A stretch of DNA of 32,769 bases from an uncultured Clostridia bacterium. Lineage in GTDB: Bacteria > Bacillota > Clostridia > Oscillospirales > Oscillospiraceae. Every line of letters begins with the position of its first letter. The first letter of the stretch is position 1. The position numbers and the translations under genes are program-made. Location: NCBI GenBank assembly GCA_946625125.1, contig CAMOSU010000011.1, positions 1-32,769 of the forward strand. Direction: 5' to 3'. Below, piece by piece: positions 1-6,267 of the stretch. Below the pieces are notes generated by a model that saw nothing but the letters and a program-made list of their open reading frames with translations, was not told where the DNA came from and did no database searches.

Positions 1-287
1 AGGCACCCCCATGCGCTTTTCCGCTGCACGGATGCAGCGTTGTACCTTGACAATTGAAAGCGCCTGATCGTTCCCTGGAGGCTGAGCGGCTATCTCTCCT
101 GTGCCAGCAGGAGCAAGAGCACTCATGCGCGGGCGGCACCCGCATAACGCGACGACGCTTCCGAGGGGTATAATGATACTTCCGCCCAACGCGGCCCGGT
201 CGGAGAGACGGGGAGATGAGATTTCTATGTGTCCATTCGCCAGGCATCAGGCGTTGCCCCAGCTAAAACCTTCTATAGGAGGTCGTT
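1..287. other. Non-coding leader upstream of the excisionase gene
   Basis: I see no convincing gene here. A reading run open from the left edge ends at TGA 55-57 and could be the last codons of an upstream element gene, but 18 residues are too few to identify. A TATAAT hexamer at 169-174 lacks a good -35. A small inverted repeat (CTCCTG, 96-101, with CAGGAG, 108-113) is present. The stretch belongs to the integrative element that ends at the tRNA gene to the right. Confidence 0.4.
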
Positions 288-485
288 ATGTCAAAACAAT
301 CCAAAAAAACAAAAGACCTTCCTCTTGTGCTCAAGGTGGAGGACCTGATGCAGATTCTTTCCATTGGGAAAAACACCGCCTATAGGCTGGTGCGATCCGG
401 GAAGATTTACAGCGTCCGAGTTGGGCGTTTCTACCGGATTCCCAGGGATGCTTTCGAAGAATATCTGCGAAAAACGTCGGAATAA
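288..485 (+). CDS. Excisionase-family DNA-binding protein (HTH_17)
   Basis: The 65-residue product is a small winged-helix excisionase-like protein. Residues about 12-60 follow the HTH_17/excisionase pattern: a helix-turn-helix reading VEDLMQILSIGKNTAYRLVR, then a wing and a Phe-Tyr-Arg-Ile-Pro turn. Such proteins bend attachment-site DNA and push a tyrosine integrase toward excision. The start is set by AGGAGG at 277-282, five bases before the ATG. The gene lies 75 bases upstream of the integrase on the same strand, the usual xis-int order of Tn916-like elements. Function is inferred from family and position. Its exact binding site cannot be read here. Confidence 0.85.
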   Translation: MSKQSKKTKDLPLVLKVEDLMQILSIGKNTAYRLVRSGKIYSVRVGRFYRIPRDAFEEYLRKTSE

Positions 486-486
486 G

Positions 487-515
487 TTGTAAAACAGCCA
501 CATTGTCAGTATAAT
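487..515 (+). promoter_or_regulatory. Promoter of the integrase gene
   Basis: TTGTAA (487-492), a 17-base spacer and a perfect TATAAT (510-515) lie between the excisionase stop and the integrase ribosome binding site. The integrase can therefore be transcribed independently of the excisionase. Confidence 0.7.
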
Positions 516-560
516 AATAGTAGAGACAACATCTGCTGTGTGGCTGGAAAGGAGGCATTT

Positions 561-1748
561 ATGCCAGACAGCAAAACGCATAGAACAGTGGCCGGAACAG
601 GTTCGATCCGGCAAAAAACGATAACGCAAAAAGGAAAGAAGTACTCATACTGGGAAGCCCGCTTTACGACCGGGTATGATCCCGGAACCGGGAAGCAGAT
701 CCAACGCACGATTTACGGGAAGTCCAAGAAGGAGGTTGCACAGAAGCTTCGTGAAGCAACCGCCAACATCGATAAGGGGACTTACATTGATCCCTGCAAG
801 ATGACGCTTGGCGAATGGCTGGATATCTGGGCAAAGGATTATCTTGTAGGCGTAAAGGAATCTACGGCCTACACCTACAAGACAGCGATCAAAAACCACA
901 TCAAGCCTGCGATGGGTGCCATTCGGCTGGATTCTCTGAATCCTCACACGATCCAGAGCTTCTATAACAGCAAGACTGAAACCCATTCCGCCAAAACGAT
1001 TAAGAACTTTCACGGCGTTCTACATGCGGCACTGAAGCAGGCTGTGCTCAATGGTTACATCCCAACGAATCCTGCCGATTCCTCCGTGCGTCCCCGCGTT
1101 GAGAAAAAAGAGATGCATCCCATGGATCAGTACATGATTTCCGATTTTTTGGAAGAAATCAAAGGCGACGAGTACGAGCACTTGTTTTTCGTGACGTTGT
1201 TTACCGGCTTGCGCAAGGGAGAGGTCCTCGGCTTGACCTGGGACTCGGTTGATTTTTCACGCGGCACGCTCTTGATTGATAAGCAGCTCCAGCGCCCCCG
1301 GGAGGGGGACGGCAGGTGCAAGCTTGTCACGACAAAGAACGGAAAGGCAAGAAAGCTGAAGCCGGCAAAGGAGGTCATGAACGTCCTTTATCGTGTCAAG
1401 AAGCAGCAGCAGTCCTGGCAGTTGCAGCACGGTGAATGTTTTCAGAATCCCATGAACCTCGTGTTCACCCATGAGCTTGGTGAGTACCTGAATCCGAACA
1501 CTGTCTATAACCACTTCAAGGAGATTGTGACCAGGATTGGTGCCCCGGAGGTCCGGTTCCATGATATGCGCCATTCCTACGCTGTGGCAGCGCTGCAAGC
1601 CGGAGACGACGTCAAGACAGTCCAAGGCAACCTGGGACACGCCACTGCAGCCTTCACGCTGGATGTCTACGGTCACGTCACCGACCAGATGAAGGAGGAG
1701 AGCGCAAACCGAATGGAGCGCTTTATCCACAGCGTAAGGACAGCTTAA
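561..1748 (+). CDS. Tyrosine-recombinase integrase of the tRNA-Gln element
   Basis: A 395-residue tyrosine recombinase of the Tn916/phage-integrase type. The first 60 or so residues form the arm-binding domain, residues about 70-160 the SAM-like core-binding domain, and about 180-390 the catalytic domain. Visible catalytic motifs are the first Arg in FTGLRKGEVLGL, the His-x-x-Arg box in FHDMRHSYA, the second His in GNLGHA, and the nucleophilic Tyr in DVYGHV. The start at 561 is chosen because AAAGGAGG (548-555) sits five bases before it; an in-frame GTG at 540 has no such site. The gene points at the 3' end of tRNA-Gln at 1997, so it very likely catalysed integration there. The gene appears intact. 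Confidence 0.95.
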   Translation: MPDSKTHRTVAGTGSIRQKTITQKGKKYSYWEARFTTGYDPGTGKQIQRTIYGKSKKEVAQKLREATANIDKGTYIDPCKMTLGEWLDIWAKDYLVGVKESTAYTYKTAIKNHIKPAMGAIRLDSLNPHTIQSFYNSKTETHSAKTIKNFHGVLHAALKQAVLNGYIPTNPADSSVRPRVEKKEMHPMDQYMISDFLEEIKGDEYEHLFFVTLFTGLRKGEVLGLTWDSVDFSRGTLLIDKQLQRPREGDGRCKLVTTKNGKARKLKPAKEVMNVLYRVKKQQQSWQLQHGECFQNPMNLVFTHELGEYLNPNTVYNHFKEIVTRIGAPEVRFHDMRHSYAVAALQAGDDVKTVQGNLGHATAAFTLDVYGHVTDQMKEESANRMERFIHSVRTA

Positions 1749-1866
1749 TCGTGAATCTCCAAGGCTGATAAATCGCATAAGGGAAAACTTTTTTGACGGT
1801 AGACGGCCAAAAACGCTTGAAAACACCTGAGAAATCCACTGCATATTTTTAATGAATACAGTGGGT

Positions 1867-1890
1867 AAAGGCCAAACTAAAGGCCAAACT
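1867..1890. repeat. Tandem 12-bp repeat, possible integrase arm sites
   Basis: AAAGGCCAAACT occurs twice head to tail (1867-1878 and 1879-1890), and a third GGCCAAA lies at 1805-1811. Short direct repeats between an integrase gene and its attachment site are typical arm-type binding sites. That role is inferred from position only. Confidence 0.4.
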
Positions 1891-1950
1891 TTTTTGGAGG
1901 CGTCTTTCGAAGCGTCCATCGGCACAAAAAACCATCAAAAAGTGGCTTGA

Positions 1951-1988
1951 AACAAAGAAAAAGAGTCAAAATCCGAAGATTTTGACTC
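1951..1988 (-). terminator. Rho-independent terminator of tRNA-Gln
   Basis: Read on the minus strand, GAGTCAAAAT pairs with ATTTTGACTC around a C(UUCG)G tetraloop (1963-1988). The stem is followed by a T-rich tail (1951-1962). It begins eight bases after the tRNA 3' end and so terminates that transcript. It lies on the element side of the presumed attachment site, so the element may supply the terminator. Confidence 0.85.
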
Positions 1989-1996
1989 AATTCCTT

Positions 1997-2030
1997 TGGC
2001 AGCGGGTGAAGGATTCGAACCCTCACAAAC
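1997..2030. other. Presumed attachment site (tRNA 3' end, element right junction)
   Basis: Tyrosine integrases commonly recombine within the T arm and 3' end of tRNA genes. Here the integrase gene and its excisionase lie directly beyond the 3' end of tRNA-Gln, while the tRNA promoter lies on the opposite side. This places chromosome to the right and element to the left. The matching direct repeat at the other end lies outside the window, so the exact core is not determined. Confidence 0.5.
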
Positions 2031-2070
2031 GGAGTCAGAGTCCGGTGTGCTACCTTTACACAAACCCGCT
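1997..2070 (-). tRNA. tRNA-Gln (anticodon CUG)
   Basis: A 74-base tRNA with encoded CCA. On the minus strand the acceptor AGCGGGT (2070-2064) pairs perfectly with ACCCGCT near the 3' end. The D arm is GTGT/GCAC. The anticodon loop CTCTGAC gives anticodon CTG, and the T loop is TTCGAAT within a GAGGG/CCTTC stem. The discriminator is G followed by CCA at 1997-1999. One C-U mismatch closes the anticodon stem at 27-43. A consensus promoter lies upstream and a terminator downstream, so the gene looks functional after the element integrated at its 3' end. Confidence 0.95.
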
Positions 2071-2110
2071 ATCGCTGCGCTCTCCTCTGACGATTTCCAA
2101 GCGCATTTAT

Positions 2111-2139
2111 ATTATATGCAGAATTCGGAAAAAGTCAAG
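2111..2139 (-). promoter_or_regulatory. tRNA-Gln promoter
   Basis: On the minus strand TTGACT (2139-2134), a 17-base spacer and a perfect TATAAT (2116-2111) stand about 40 bases before the mature tRNA 5' end. Confidence 0.85.
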
Positions 2140-2309
2140 AAAAACTTTTTCCTTTTTGAAATATTTTTGCGCGGGCTGCCGGAATCCGCAGATGCTTCTG
2201 AGAAACGCTCGCTTGACAGAAAATCCTGCAATGGCCGTTCCGTCCCCCTGTCGCTCCTTAGCCCACTTCCTCCGGTCGGGACAAGCCCCTTCTTCCCGGC
2301 TGGCAGCAT

Positions 2310-2344
2310 GAGAAACCGGAAGGCCGCGGGCCTTCCGGTTTCTC
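2310..2344 (-). terminator. Strong hairpin after the zinc-ribbon membrane gene
   Basis: A perfect 16-bp stem (2310-2325 with 2329-2344, three-base loop) lies 23 bases beyond the stop of the minus-strand gene 2368-3012. It has no T tract, so termination is probable but not textbook. The rest of 2140-2309 shows nothing convincing. Confidence 0.6.
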
Positions 2345-2367
2345 ACGGGGAAGAAGTCTTCCGTTGT

Positions 2368-3012
2368 TCAGTTCTTTTTCTTCTCCAGCAGATACAGCAC
2401 AGAAACTGCCGTCAGGCCGGCCTGGAACAGCAGGAAGAACCAGCCCCCCACGGACAGGTGCACGCTGTAGCCCTCGATGCCGGCGATCCACTTGATGAGG
2501 AACAGCAGGAAGATCAGCCCGGCGGAGCCCACGATCAGGAGCCAGAGTCCCTTGAGGCTGAAGCGGTCAAAGTAGTCCAGCAGGAAGAAGGTGATGCAGA
2601 GGGTGAAGAGGATATTGGAGATCACCAGCAGCCAGGGGGCGCCCAGCGCCAGGGAAATCCCCTGTCCATAGACGGAGAACAGTCTCAGAAGCGAGAAAAT
2701 GAAGCAGAGAACCAGAAGAATGCAGGTGCAGCCGTAGAAGATCTGACCCAGGCCCTTCATGTTGTTGAACTTGTCAAACAGGCCGCCGCAGGATGGGAGC
2801 TTCAGCCCGGCACGGGGCGCGGCAGGCTGGAAGGCAGGGGCGGCAGGGATGTTGTTCAGGCCGGGGTTGACCGGCGCGGTTCCCATCGGTGCAGAGGACG
2901 CCGGGGAAGCTTCGGGCGCGGGAGCTGCTTCGGAAGCGCCTACCCGGTTTCCGCAATTGGGGCAGAAGGGCGCGCCGTCATCAATGCGGGTACCGCACTT
3001 TTCACAGAACAT
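2368..3012 (-). CDS. Zinc-ribbon, proline/alanine-rich linker, four-helix membrane protein
   Basis: The 214-residue product starts with a zinc ribbon whose ligands are Cys3, Cys6, Cys17 and Cys20. A low-complexity Ala/Pro linker follows (about 27-70), then four hydrophobic segments (about 88-110, 122-146, 154-175 and 188-209) and a Lys-rich tail. Proteins with this plan are common in clostridia and their role is unknown; I do not assign one. The start at 3012 is chosen over an upstream ATG because GGAGG stands eight bases before it and the N-terminal Cys motif begins there. It is monocistronic, with its own consensus promoter (3065-3093) and a hairpin after the stop. Confidence 0.85.
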   Translation of the reverse strand: MFCEKCGTRIDDGAPFCPNCGNRVGASEAAPAPEASPASSAPMGTAPVNPGLNNIPAAPAFQPAAPRAGLKLPSCGGLFDKFNNMKGLGQIFYGCTCILLVLCFIFSLLRLFSVYGQGISLALGAPWLLVISNILFTLCITFFLLDYFDRFSLKGLWLLIVGSAGLIFLLFLIKWIAGIEGYSVHLSVGGWFFLLFQAGLTAVSVLYLLEKKKN

Positions 3013-3064
3013 AGTCTTTCCTCCGATCTTTTTCAGTCTCCCGGCATTTTCTGCCGGTAAGCCT

Positions 3065-3093
3065 ATCATACTCCACTTTCCCGGAATTGTCAA
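3065..3093 (-). promoter_or_regulatory. Promoter of the zinc-ribbon membrane gene
   Basis: Minus strand: TTGACA (3093-3088), 17 bases, TATGAT (3070-3065). The start codon is about 50 bases downstream. Confidence 0.8.
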
Positions 3094-3198
3094 TCCACCC
3101 TCCCGGAAAAACTTTCCGCTCCCGTTCTCTTCGTGGGATTTTGGCACAGGACGGGCTTACAATGGTACTGTACCCCAAAGAGATCCGGAGGAATGTGG

Positions 3199-4047
3199 AT
3201 GCAACGACCCAAATTCAAAGTCTCCGGCGGAAAGCTGCTGCTGCTTCCGCCGGAGCTGATTCGCCCCAATCCCGCCCAGGCCCGGCAGCGCTTTGACCGG
3301 GAGGATCTGACGGAGTTGGCGGCTTCCATCGCCCAACACGGCCTTTTACAGCCCCTCACCGTCCGAAAGCAGGACGGAATCTATGAGCTGATCGCCGGAG
3401 AGCGGCGGCTGCGGGCCGCCCGACTGGCCGGACTGACTGAGCTGCCTTGCCTGCTGCTGCAGTTGGACCAGGAGCAGAGCGGCTTCGCGGCTCTGGTGGA
3501 GAATCTGCAAAGGAAGGATCTGGACTGCTGGGAGGAGGCGGAGGGAATCGCCAGACTGCTGCGAATCAGCGGCATGAGCCAGGAGCAGGCGGCCCTGCGT
3601 CTGGGGAAAAGTCCCTCCGCCGTGGCCAACAAGCTCCGCCTTTTGAAGCACCCTCCCGCGGTACGGACCGCGCTGCGGGAGCACGGCCTCTCAGAGCGCC
3701 ACGCCCGGGCTCTGCTGAAGCTGCCGGATCCTGCGCAGCGTCTGGAAGCCATTGAGGTCATCGTCCGCCGGGATCTCACCGTGGCCAGAACGGAGGCCTA
3801 TGTGGAGGAGCTGCTCTCCCGGCCCGGGAAGCCCAGGAAGGCCCCCAGAAAGCTGCTGATGAAAGATTTGCGGCTCTTTCTCAACTCCCTGGACCGACAT
3901 CTGAGCACCCTGCGGCAGGCGGGGATTGCGGCGGAAGCCAGCCAGGTGGAGGAGGAGAATGCAATCATTCTGACAATTCGCCTGCCAAAACACAGCAGTT
4001 CAGAGGAGGCTGATCCAGAGGCGTCGTATCATGCCGGGGAAAAGTAG
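3199..4047 (+). CDS. ParB/Noc-family chromosome partition or nucleoid-occlusion protein
   Basis: The 282-residue product has the ParB nuclease-like/CTPase domain at about residues 15-105: PNPAQARQRFD, the GERRLRAA box and the LVENLQRKDL motif. A ParB helix-turn-helix follows around 120-145 (MSQEQAALRLGKSPSAVANK), then a C-terminal region that normally dimerises. ParB-family proteins bind parS or related sites, load as CTP-dependent clamps and organise the chromosome. No parA is adjacent, which leaves open whether this is Spo0J/ParB or Noc. Two in-frame ATGs lie at 3193 and 3199. GGAGG at 3187-3191 is seven bases before the second but only one base before the first, so 3199 is preferred. Confidence 0.9.
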   Translation: MQRPKFKVSGGKLLLLPPELIRPNPAQARQRFDREDLTELAASIAQHGLLQPLTVRKQDGIYELIAGERRLRAARLAGLTELPCLLLQLDQEQSGFAALVENLQRKDLDCWEEAEGIARLLRISGMSQEQAALRLGKSPSAVANKLRLLKHPPAVRTALREHGLSERHARALLKLPDPAQRLEAIEVIVRRDLTVARTEAYVEELLSRPGKPRKAPRKLLMKDLRLFLNSLDRHLSTLRQAGIAAEASQVEEENAIILTIRLPKHSSSEEADPEASYHAGEK

Positions 4048-4117
4048 TAAGCAACTAGCAATCAGTAATCGTTTTGTTTCTTTTTCTTCATGGACAAACC
4101 TTCTTTCCAGTTCGTAA

Positions 4118-4133
4118 GTTAACAGATGCTAAC
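4118..4133. promoter_or_regulatory. Putative operator site 1 (GTTA-N-GCTAAC)
   Basis: GTTAACAGATGCTAAC is a 16-bp interrupted palindrome upstream of the promoter of the methyltransferase-SLH gene. It shares the GTTA and GCTAAC half-sites with 4315-4330. The resemblance to DtxR/IdeR-type metal-regulator boxes is a guess. Confidence 0.45.
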
Positions 4134-4195
4134 CGCGTTATAATCAAAATCTCACAGAAATGCAAGTCTTTTCCCGGAATTTATGAAAAACCCCC

Positions 4196-4224
4196 TTGAA
4201 AACAATTTGATAGGGGAGTATAAT
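4196..4224 (+). promoter_or_regulatory. Promoter of the methyltransferase-SLH chimera
   Basis: TTGAAA (4196-4201), a 17-base spacer and a perfect TATAAT (4219-4224). The resulting leader is about 115 bases long. It holds two hairpins: GGCGG with CCGCC, and GCGCAG with CTGCGC. It is otherwise non-coding. Confidence 0.85.
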
Positions 4225-4225
4225 G

Positions 4226-4241
4226 GTAAGCAGGAGCTAAC
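4226..4241. promoter_or_regulatory. Putative operator site 2, over the transcription start
   Basis: GTAAGCAGGAGCTAAC starts two bases after the -10 hexamer and matches the right half of the sites at 4118 and 4315 exactly (GCTAAC). A protein bound here would block initiation. Confidence 0.45.
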
Positions 4242-4314
4242 CAGTGGCGGCAAAACCGCCTGCGCAGACGATGGAAGAAAAAGCCCTTCTCTGCGCGTTT
4301 CATTTTCGGCACGG

Positions 4315-4330
4315 GTTAGATATAGCTAAC
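4315..4330. promoter_or_regulatory. Putative operator site 3, in the leader
   Basis: GTTAGATATAGCTAAC is the best palindrome of the three related 16-bp sites. It ends two bases before the ribosome binding site (GGGAG, 4333-4337). It could be a DNA operator, or its GGTTAG could pair with GCTAACC at 4236-4242 to close an RNA structure around the two leader hairpins. Confidence 0.5.
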
Positions 4331-4344
4331 AAGGGAGTGACAGG

Positions 4345-5094
4345 ATGTTTTGGGATCAGGTTGCCGGTGTCTATGATCTATTTGTCAACGTCATGAACAG
4401 GAAGACGCATCAAAGACTGAAAGAGATCGTATCAGCTCTGATCGAATCTGAAGACACGGTACTGGAATGCGCCTGCGGGACAGGACTCCTCTCTGCTGTG
4501 ATCGCGCCAAGATGCAGGAGTCTGACTGCGACGGATTTCTCCCTGAACATGCTGAAGAAGGCGAAAAAGAGCTGTGGGGCCTTTCCCAACGTTTCCTTCG
4601 CCCGGGCCGATATCACCGCCCTTTCCTACCCGGACGGCAGCTTTGATAAAGTCGTAGCCGGAAACGTGATCCACCTGCTGGACAATCCATTGGCGGCGAT
4701 CAGTGAACTGAACCGTGTGTGCAAAGACGGCGGGATGCTGATCATTCCCACCTTCTCTGACGTGAAAGCGGAGGACTACTATTACAACGCCGTCCTGTGG
4801 GCAGTGGAGAAGGGCGTCACCGCCGGTGTCGGAGACGGCAGATTCGGCGTCGGCCAGAGCTGCACCCGGGAGCAGGCCATGACCTTCCTCTGGGCCGCCG
4901 CGGGCAGGCCGGAGCCGCCCCAGGGCGAAGCTCCCTTCTCTGACCTGAGGGCGGAGGACTACTATTACAAGGCCGTCCTGTGGGCCGTGGAGAAGGGTGT
5001 CACCGCCGGCGTCGGAGACGGCAGATTCGGTGTGGGCCAGAGCTGCACCCATGCCGAGATTGTCACCTTCCTGTATTGCCTGCTGGGCAAATAA
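4345..5094 (+). CDS. Chimera: truncated class I methyltransferase fused to two SLH-like repeats
   Basis: Residues 1-136 are the N-terminal part of a SAM-dependent methyltransferase. Motif I is VLECACGTGLLS (39-50), with TATDFS as the second-strand motif and ADITALSYPDGSFD as the acidic motif. At residue 137, just after MLIIPT, the sequence switches to two S-layer-homology-type repeats (about 138-185 and 198-245). Each has the DYYYxAVLWAVEKGVTAG core. A normal methyltransferase of this family would continue about 60-70 residues with its last strands, so the Rossmann fold is incomplete. SLH repeats normally bind cell-wall polymers outside the cell, yet no signal peptide is present. The start at 4345 follows GGGAG by seven bases. 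The reading frame is clean, so the fusion is expressed as one protein or is a recent recombination product. Confidence 0.85.
   Translation: MFWDQVAGVYDLFVNVMNRKTHQRLKEIVSALIESEDTVLECACGTGLLSAVIAPRCRSLTATDFSLNMLKKAKKSCGAFPNVSFARADITALSYPDGSFDKVVAGNVIHLLDNPLAAISELNRVCKDGGMLIIPTFSDVKAEDYYYNAVLWAVEKGVTAGVGDGRFGVGQSCTREQAMTFLWAAAGRPEPPQGEAPFSDLRAEDYYYKAVLWAVEKGVTAGVGDGRFGVGQSCTHAEIVTFLYCLLGK
4753..5076 (+). repeat. Two ~141-bp direct repeats encoding SLH-like units
   Basis: 4753-4893 and 4936-5076 are near-identical over most of their length and diverge in the last 30 bases. The first begins exactly at the methyltransferase/SLH junction with TTCTCTGAC, the same bases that begin the second. This suggests the join arose by recombination at or near such a repeat. 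Confidence 0.8.
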
Positions 5095-5114
5095 ACGATC
5101 CCCGCATATGGCTT

Positions 5115-5150
5115 GCGGCGCAGACTGTCATCAGTCTGCGCCGCGTTTTG
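5115..5150 (+). terminator. Terminator of the methyltransferase-SLH gene
   Basis: A perfect 13-bp stem (5115-5127 with 5132-5144, TCAT loop) is followed by GTTTTG. It begins 20 bases after the stop codon. Confidence 0.85.
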
Positions 5151-5164
5151 ATCGGAGGCTTCTC

Positions 5165-5440
5165 TTATGCAATGCTCCAACCTGCGCTGGCGGTCTGGAG
5201 CTGGGTCATACGGCGGAAGATGCCGTCCTGTTTGGCCGGCAGCCGGGTGGGGCTGCCCTCCTCGGCCACCCGGCCCTCGGAGCGCGCCACGATCTTGTCC
5301 GCCGCCTGGACCGTGCGCATCCGGTGGGCAATCACCGGCACCGTTTTGTCGGCCAGCAGCCGGGACAGGGCGCCCTGCACCTTGGTCTCGTTCTCCACGT
5401 CCAGGGAGGCGGTGGCCTCGTCCAGCACGCGAACACAGGG
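5165..5440 (-). pseudogene. 3' fragment of an ABC-exporter ATPase gene
   Basis: The minus strand encodes the last ~90 residues of an ABC exporter nucleotide-binding domain. It shows Walker B and D-loop (VLDEATASLD), the H-loop region (VPVIAHRMRTV), and a C-terminal tail ending near 5165. The Walker A, signature and membrane domains are absent because the coding sequence stops matching near 5440, where an AT-rich junction and an IS110 fragment begin. It cannot make a functional transporter. The canonical switch His is present in IAHR. It is the remnant of a multidrug-type ABC gene cut by rearrangement. Confidence 0.8.
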
Positions 5441-5480
5441 GATATTGTATTTTGTAGTATTGGTATTGTAGTATTGTAGT

Positions 5481-6014
5481 AAGGACGACAACACCAAAAT
5501 GCTTGTTCGGCAGGCGGTTTCTGTCTTGAACGTCACCTCGGAAACCGTTGAAGCACTGCGGGTCAAGATGGACCAGACCGCCTCGCAGATGCCGGAATAT
5601 GACGTGGTGCTGAGCATGGACGGTGTTGGCCCAACCCTGGGGCCCCAGCTCATTGCTGAGATTGGCGACGTTACCAGGTTTGAGCACCGAGGCGCGCTCA
5701 CTGCGTTTGTGGGCGTTGATCCTCGCAAGAAGGAATCCGGAGACTACGAGCGCAGGAGCAATCCCACGACCAAGAAGGGCTCGCCGCGTTTGCGGAAGAC
5801 GCTCTTTCAAATCATGGATGGCTTGATCCAGCGCTCCCCGCAGGACAACCCTGTCTACGCCTTCATGGACAAAAAGCGCGCCGAGGGAAAGCCTTACTAC
5901 GTCTACATGACCGCTGGCGCAAACAAATTCCTGCGCATCTACTACGGAAAGGTGAACGCTTTCCTTGCACCAAAGGAGGACGCAGAGGCCGAGGCAGACG
6001 AATCCGATTCCTGA
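5481..6014 (+). pseudogene. C-terminal half of an IS110-family transposase
   Basis: The open frame from 5481 encodes the C-terminal Transposase_20 domain of an IS110-family DEDD recombinase. SMDGVGPTLGPQLIAEIGD, the AFVGVDPRKKESG loop and the serine region are visible. The N-terminal DEDD (RuvC-like) half, about 200 residues, is missing, so the protein cannot be active. The first ATG is at 5499, but the same frame extends upstream with family-like residues (KDDNTKML) to about 5481. There it meets a repetitive AT-rich junction. Sequence to about 6080 may be the non-coding end of the element. Confidence 0.85.
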
Positions 6015-6166
6015 AAGCCTCCCGCTTCCTGCACAGGCCAGCGCTCCGCGGTGGTCTCTTTGCTGTACCCGAAACTGGATGAGAAAAAATCTTTCACTTA
6101 TTCTCATTTTTCTCTTGACTTTCTATTTGCAGACTGTGTTCCAATCAAATGTTTTGCCAGAAAAAA

Positions 6167-6195
6167 TTGACAAAGTAACATATCATTGGTATACT
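6167..6195 (+). promoter_or_regulatory. Promoter of the TIR gene
   Basis: TTGACA (6167-6172), 17 bases, TATACT (6190-6195). It lies in the AT-rich segment that begins around 6080, about 70 bases before the TIR start codon. Confidence 0.85.
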
Positions 6196-6267
6196 AAAGT
6201 AAATATATGGAGAATGCTCGAAATGAAGATTGAATCCCAGTATTACCATACGAGGAGGTCAACTAAC

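Noticed and set aside
101-385. A 94-codon frame overlapping the excisionase gene
   Set aside because: No ribosome binding site, no motif, and out of frame with the well-supported excisionase.
1996-3060. A 354-codon plus-strand open frame beginning in the tRNA
   Set aside because: It runs through the antisense of tRNA-Gln and of the zinc-ribbon membrane gene, with no protein-like motifs.
4753-5076. Possible CRISPR-like repeats
   Set aside because: Only two units, 141 bp long and coding for SLH-type repeats; no spacers. No CRISPR array was seen anywhere in the window.
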